A stretch of DNA of 7,169 bases from Pseudobdellovibrio sp. (lineage in GTDB: Bacteria; Bdellovibrionota; Bdellovibrionia; Bdellovibrionales; Bdellovibrionaceae), in contig JANWIU010000048.1 of assembly GCA_025449725.1 (NCBI GenBank), positions 1 to 7,169 of the forward strand, given 5' to 3'. This document shows, piece after piece, positions 6,133 through 7,169 of the stretch. The notes under the pieces are model-generated. The model was not told the origin of the DNA. It was given only the letters and a program-made list of their open reading frames with translations, and searched no databases. The position numbers and the translations under genes are program-made. The stretch's first letter is position 1; every line of letters starts with the position of its first letter.

Positions 6133-6144
6133 CTTACTTATAAA
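6115..6144 (+). promoter_or_regulatory. Sigma-70 promoter for rpmG-dcd
   Basis: TTGACG (6115-6120) and TATAAA (6139-6144) are 18 nt apart, each with one mismatch to consensus. The start would be near 6151, giving a leader of about 30 nt with the AAAAGGA ribosome-binding site at 6168-6174. Its -35 box lies inside the spacer of the reverse-strand promoter, so both cannot be occupied by polymerase at once. Confidence 0.6.
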
Positions 6145-6180
6145 TATTGTCTTTGGAATTTCGAATTAAAAGGATTAATT

Positions 6181-6360
6181 ATGGCAAAGAAATCAGGTCG
6201 TATCATTGTAACTTTAGAGTGCACAGAAGCCAAAGCCGCTGGCGTTCCGGTTTCTCGCTACACTACAACTAAAAATAAGACTAAAACTCCAGGCCGCTTG
6301 GAGAAGAAAAAGTACAATCCTAATCTTAAAAAACACACGGTTCATAGAGAAACTAAATAG
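6181..6360 (+). CDS. rpmG: 50S ribosomal protein L33 (zinc-free form)
   Basis: A 59-residue basic protein beginning MAKKSGRIIVTLECTEAK and ending with KKKYNPNLKKHTVHRETK has the complete length and pattern of bacterial L33, a large-subunit protein near the E site. The zinc-ribbon form carries two CxxC pairs; here only one cysteine (in LECTEAK) remains and the C-terminal pair is absent, so this is the zinc-independent (C-minus) type. The start is fixed by AAAAGGA with a 6-nt spacer; the frame stays open upstream to 6079, but that part overlaps the ChaN-like start and its promoters and is not coding. It is followed after 44 nt by dcd, probably in the same transcript. Confidence 0.95.
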   Translation: MAKKSGRIIVTLECTEAKAAGVPVSRYTTTKNKTKTPGRLEKKKYNPNLKKHTVHRETK

Positions 6361-6404
6361 TTAGTTACAACTTGAATTGTTTTTTACGACATTAGGAAAA
6401 TACA

Positions 6405-6941
6405 GTGATTCTAACAGATAAAGAAATTTTGAATCATATCGAAAAAGGGCTCATCAAAATCGAGCCCTTTAATATTTCTTGCTTAGGTACAAACTCCTAC
6501 GATGTGCACTTAGGTAAGACACTTGCGCTTTATGAATCCGACATTTTGGATGCTAAAGCTCACAATAAAATTAAAACATTTGAAATTCCTGAAGAAGGTT
6601 ACGTTCTACTTCCGGAAAAATTCTATTTAGGTGTTACTGCAGAGTACACTGAAACTCATGCGCATGTTCCCTTCTTAGAAGGAAAATCTAGTGTCGGCCG
6701 CTTAGGTATCGACATTCATGCTACTGCCGGTAAAGGCGACGTTGGTTTTTGCAACCACTGGACTCTGGAAATTTCTGTAAAGCAGCCGGTTCGCGTTTAT
6801 GCAGGTATGCCAGTTGGTCAGCTGATTTATTTTGAAACCAAAGGCGACATTCAAAATCTGTACAACAAAAAACCTAACGCCAAGTACAACGAAAAAAAAT
6901 CGATTCCCGTTGAATCGATGATGTTCAAAAATAAATTCTAA
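6405..6941 (+). CDS. dcd: dCTP deaminase
   Basis: Dcd converts dCTP to dUTP, feeding dTMP synthesis in the cytosol; the enzyme is a trimer related to dUTPase. The 178-aa protein has MILTDKEILNHIEKGLIKI at the start, then NSYDVHLG (30-37), EGKSSVGRLGIDIHATAG (92-109) and GFCNHWTLEISV (114-125). Ser95, Ser96, Arg99 and Glu122 align with E. coli Ser111, Ser112, Arg115 and the catalytic Glu138, with identical spacing. The carboxy half, including VYAGMPVGQLIYFETKG, also resembles archaeal bifunctional dCTP deaminase/dUTPases, so production of dUMP directly cannot be excluded. The start codon is GTG, supported by AGGA (6394-6397) 7 nt upstream and by the conserved N-terminus. It lies downstream of rpmG and one base before the next ATG. 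Confidence 0.93.
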   Translation: MILTDKEILNHIEKGLIKIEPFNISCLGTNSYDVHLGKTLALYESDILDAKAHNKIKTFEIPEEGYVLLPEKFYLGVTAEYTETHAHVPFLEGKSSVGRLGIDIHATAGKGDVGFCNHWTLEISVKQPVRVYAGMPVGQLIYFETKGDIQNLYNKKPNAKYNEKKSIPVESMMFKNKF

Positions 6942-6942
6942 T

Positions 6943-7169
6943 ATGAAGGGTCTGATTTTCGCCGTTCTTAGAGCGAGCCTCGTCATTGCCATCGGCATGG
7001 TGGCTTCTGCCGTTGTGGCGTTCTGGATGTTTTCAGGAAACGCCCCCACCAGTGTCAAAGAGTTAAAGCAAGCCGCAAAAGACCTCGCAAGTTTTCACGA
7101 AATAAAAAAGCAACTTGTAGCAAAGTCTTATACTATATCTGAAACAGTTAAAGACGACTTTGACCAACC
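6943..7169 (+). CDS. Membrane-anchored protein of unknown function, N-terminal part (runs off right edge)
   Basis: Seventy-five codons are open from an ATG one base after the dcd stop (TAA-T-ATG) to the window edge. Residues about 4-31 form one hydrophobic segment (LIFAVLRASLVIAIGMVASA then VVAFWMF), a signal anchor or uncleaved signal. The following 40 residues are polar and lysine-rich, with helix-like periodicity (SVKELKQAAKDLASFHEIKK), so a periplasmic, possibly coiled-coil domain is likely. There is no Shine-Dalgarno of its own; translation probably couples to dcd. I do not recognise the family from this fragment. Confidence 0.65.
   Translation, partial: MKGLIFAVLRASLVIAIGMVASAVVAFWMFSGNAPTSVKELKQAAKDLASFHEIKKQLVAKSYTISETVKDDFDQ

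Noticed and set aside
6079..6180. N-terminal extension of the L33 frame back to 6079
   Set aside because: L33 homologues begin at MAKK; the extension overlaps the ChaN-like start codon and both promoters, while AAAAGGA with correct spacing supports 6181.
6367..6385. Rho-independent terminator after rpmG (ACAA-N6-TTGT followed by a T-run)
   Set aside because: The stem is only four mostly A-T pairs, too weak for a terminator; rpmG and dcd are more likely cotranscribed.
6702..7058. Reverse-strand open frame opposite dcd and the last gene
   Set aside because: It is antisense to the conserved active-site half of dcd and shows no protein-family motif.
1..7169. CRISPR array, insertion sequence, tRNA/rRNA, phage or defence island
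   Set aside because: No direct-repeat array, transposase, terminal repeats, cloverleaf-like segment or defence-family motif was seen on either strand; every sizeable stretch is accounted for by genes.

Overview
The window looks like chromosomal DNA of a Gram-negative bacterium of moderate-to-low GC. The lipopolysaccharide-core glycosyltransferases imply an outer membrane. The overall mix (FabMG-like reductase, a 'helical backbone metal receptor' without secretion signal, ChaN-like periplasmic protein, zinc-free L33) reminds me of Bdellovibrionota and relatives. That placement comes from remembered protein similarity and was not computed.

Layout: (1) 1-185, minus strand, the N-terminus of an exported protein that runs off the left edge. 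(2) 318-2509, plus strand, a two-gene LPS-core unit: a family-9 glycosyltransferase (heptosyltransferase type) that is interrupted by an in-frame TAA at 1029-1031, overlapping by ATGA a KDO-transferase (WaaA/KdtA) gene. (3) 2481-3233, minus strand, a periplasmic-binding-protein-like receptor with no signal peptide, whose 3' end overlaps waaA by 29 bp. (4) 3310-5224, plus strand, a tightly coupled pair: a probable NAD(P)H-dependent enoyl-ACP reductase of the FabMG type and an AAA_28/NadR-like P-loop nucleotide-binding protein. A sigma-70-like promoter and a 7-bp inverted repeat centred on its predicted start site lie just upstream. (5) 5226-6086, minus strand, a secreted ChaN/Tiki-superfamily protein ending 1 nt from the previous gene. 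(6) 6181-7169, plus strand, rpmG (ribosomal protein L33), dcd (dCTP deaminase) and the start of a membrane-anchored protein of unknown function.

How the genes fit together: blocks 2 and 4 both plausibly serve the cell envelope (LPS inner core and fatty-acid elongation), while block 6 is housekeeping. Transcription units alternate strand with very little intergenic DNA: two convergent junctions have no room for a terminator, and the chaN-like/rpmG divergent promoters appear to overlap each other. No RNA gene, insertion sequence, CRISPR array or phage marker was seen. The strongest anomalies are the nonsense codon in the heptosyltransferase and the operator-like repeat plus unusual Tyr/Lys spacing of the reductase.
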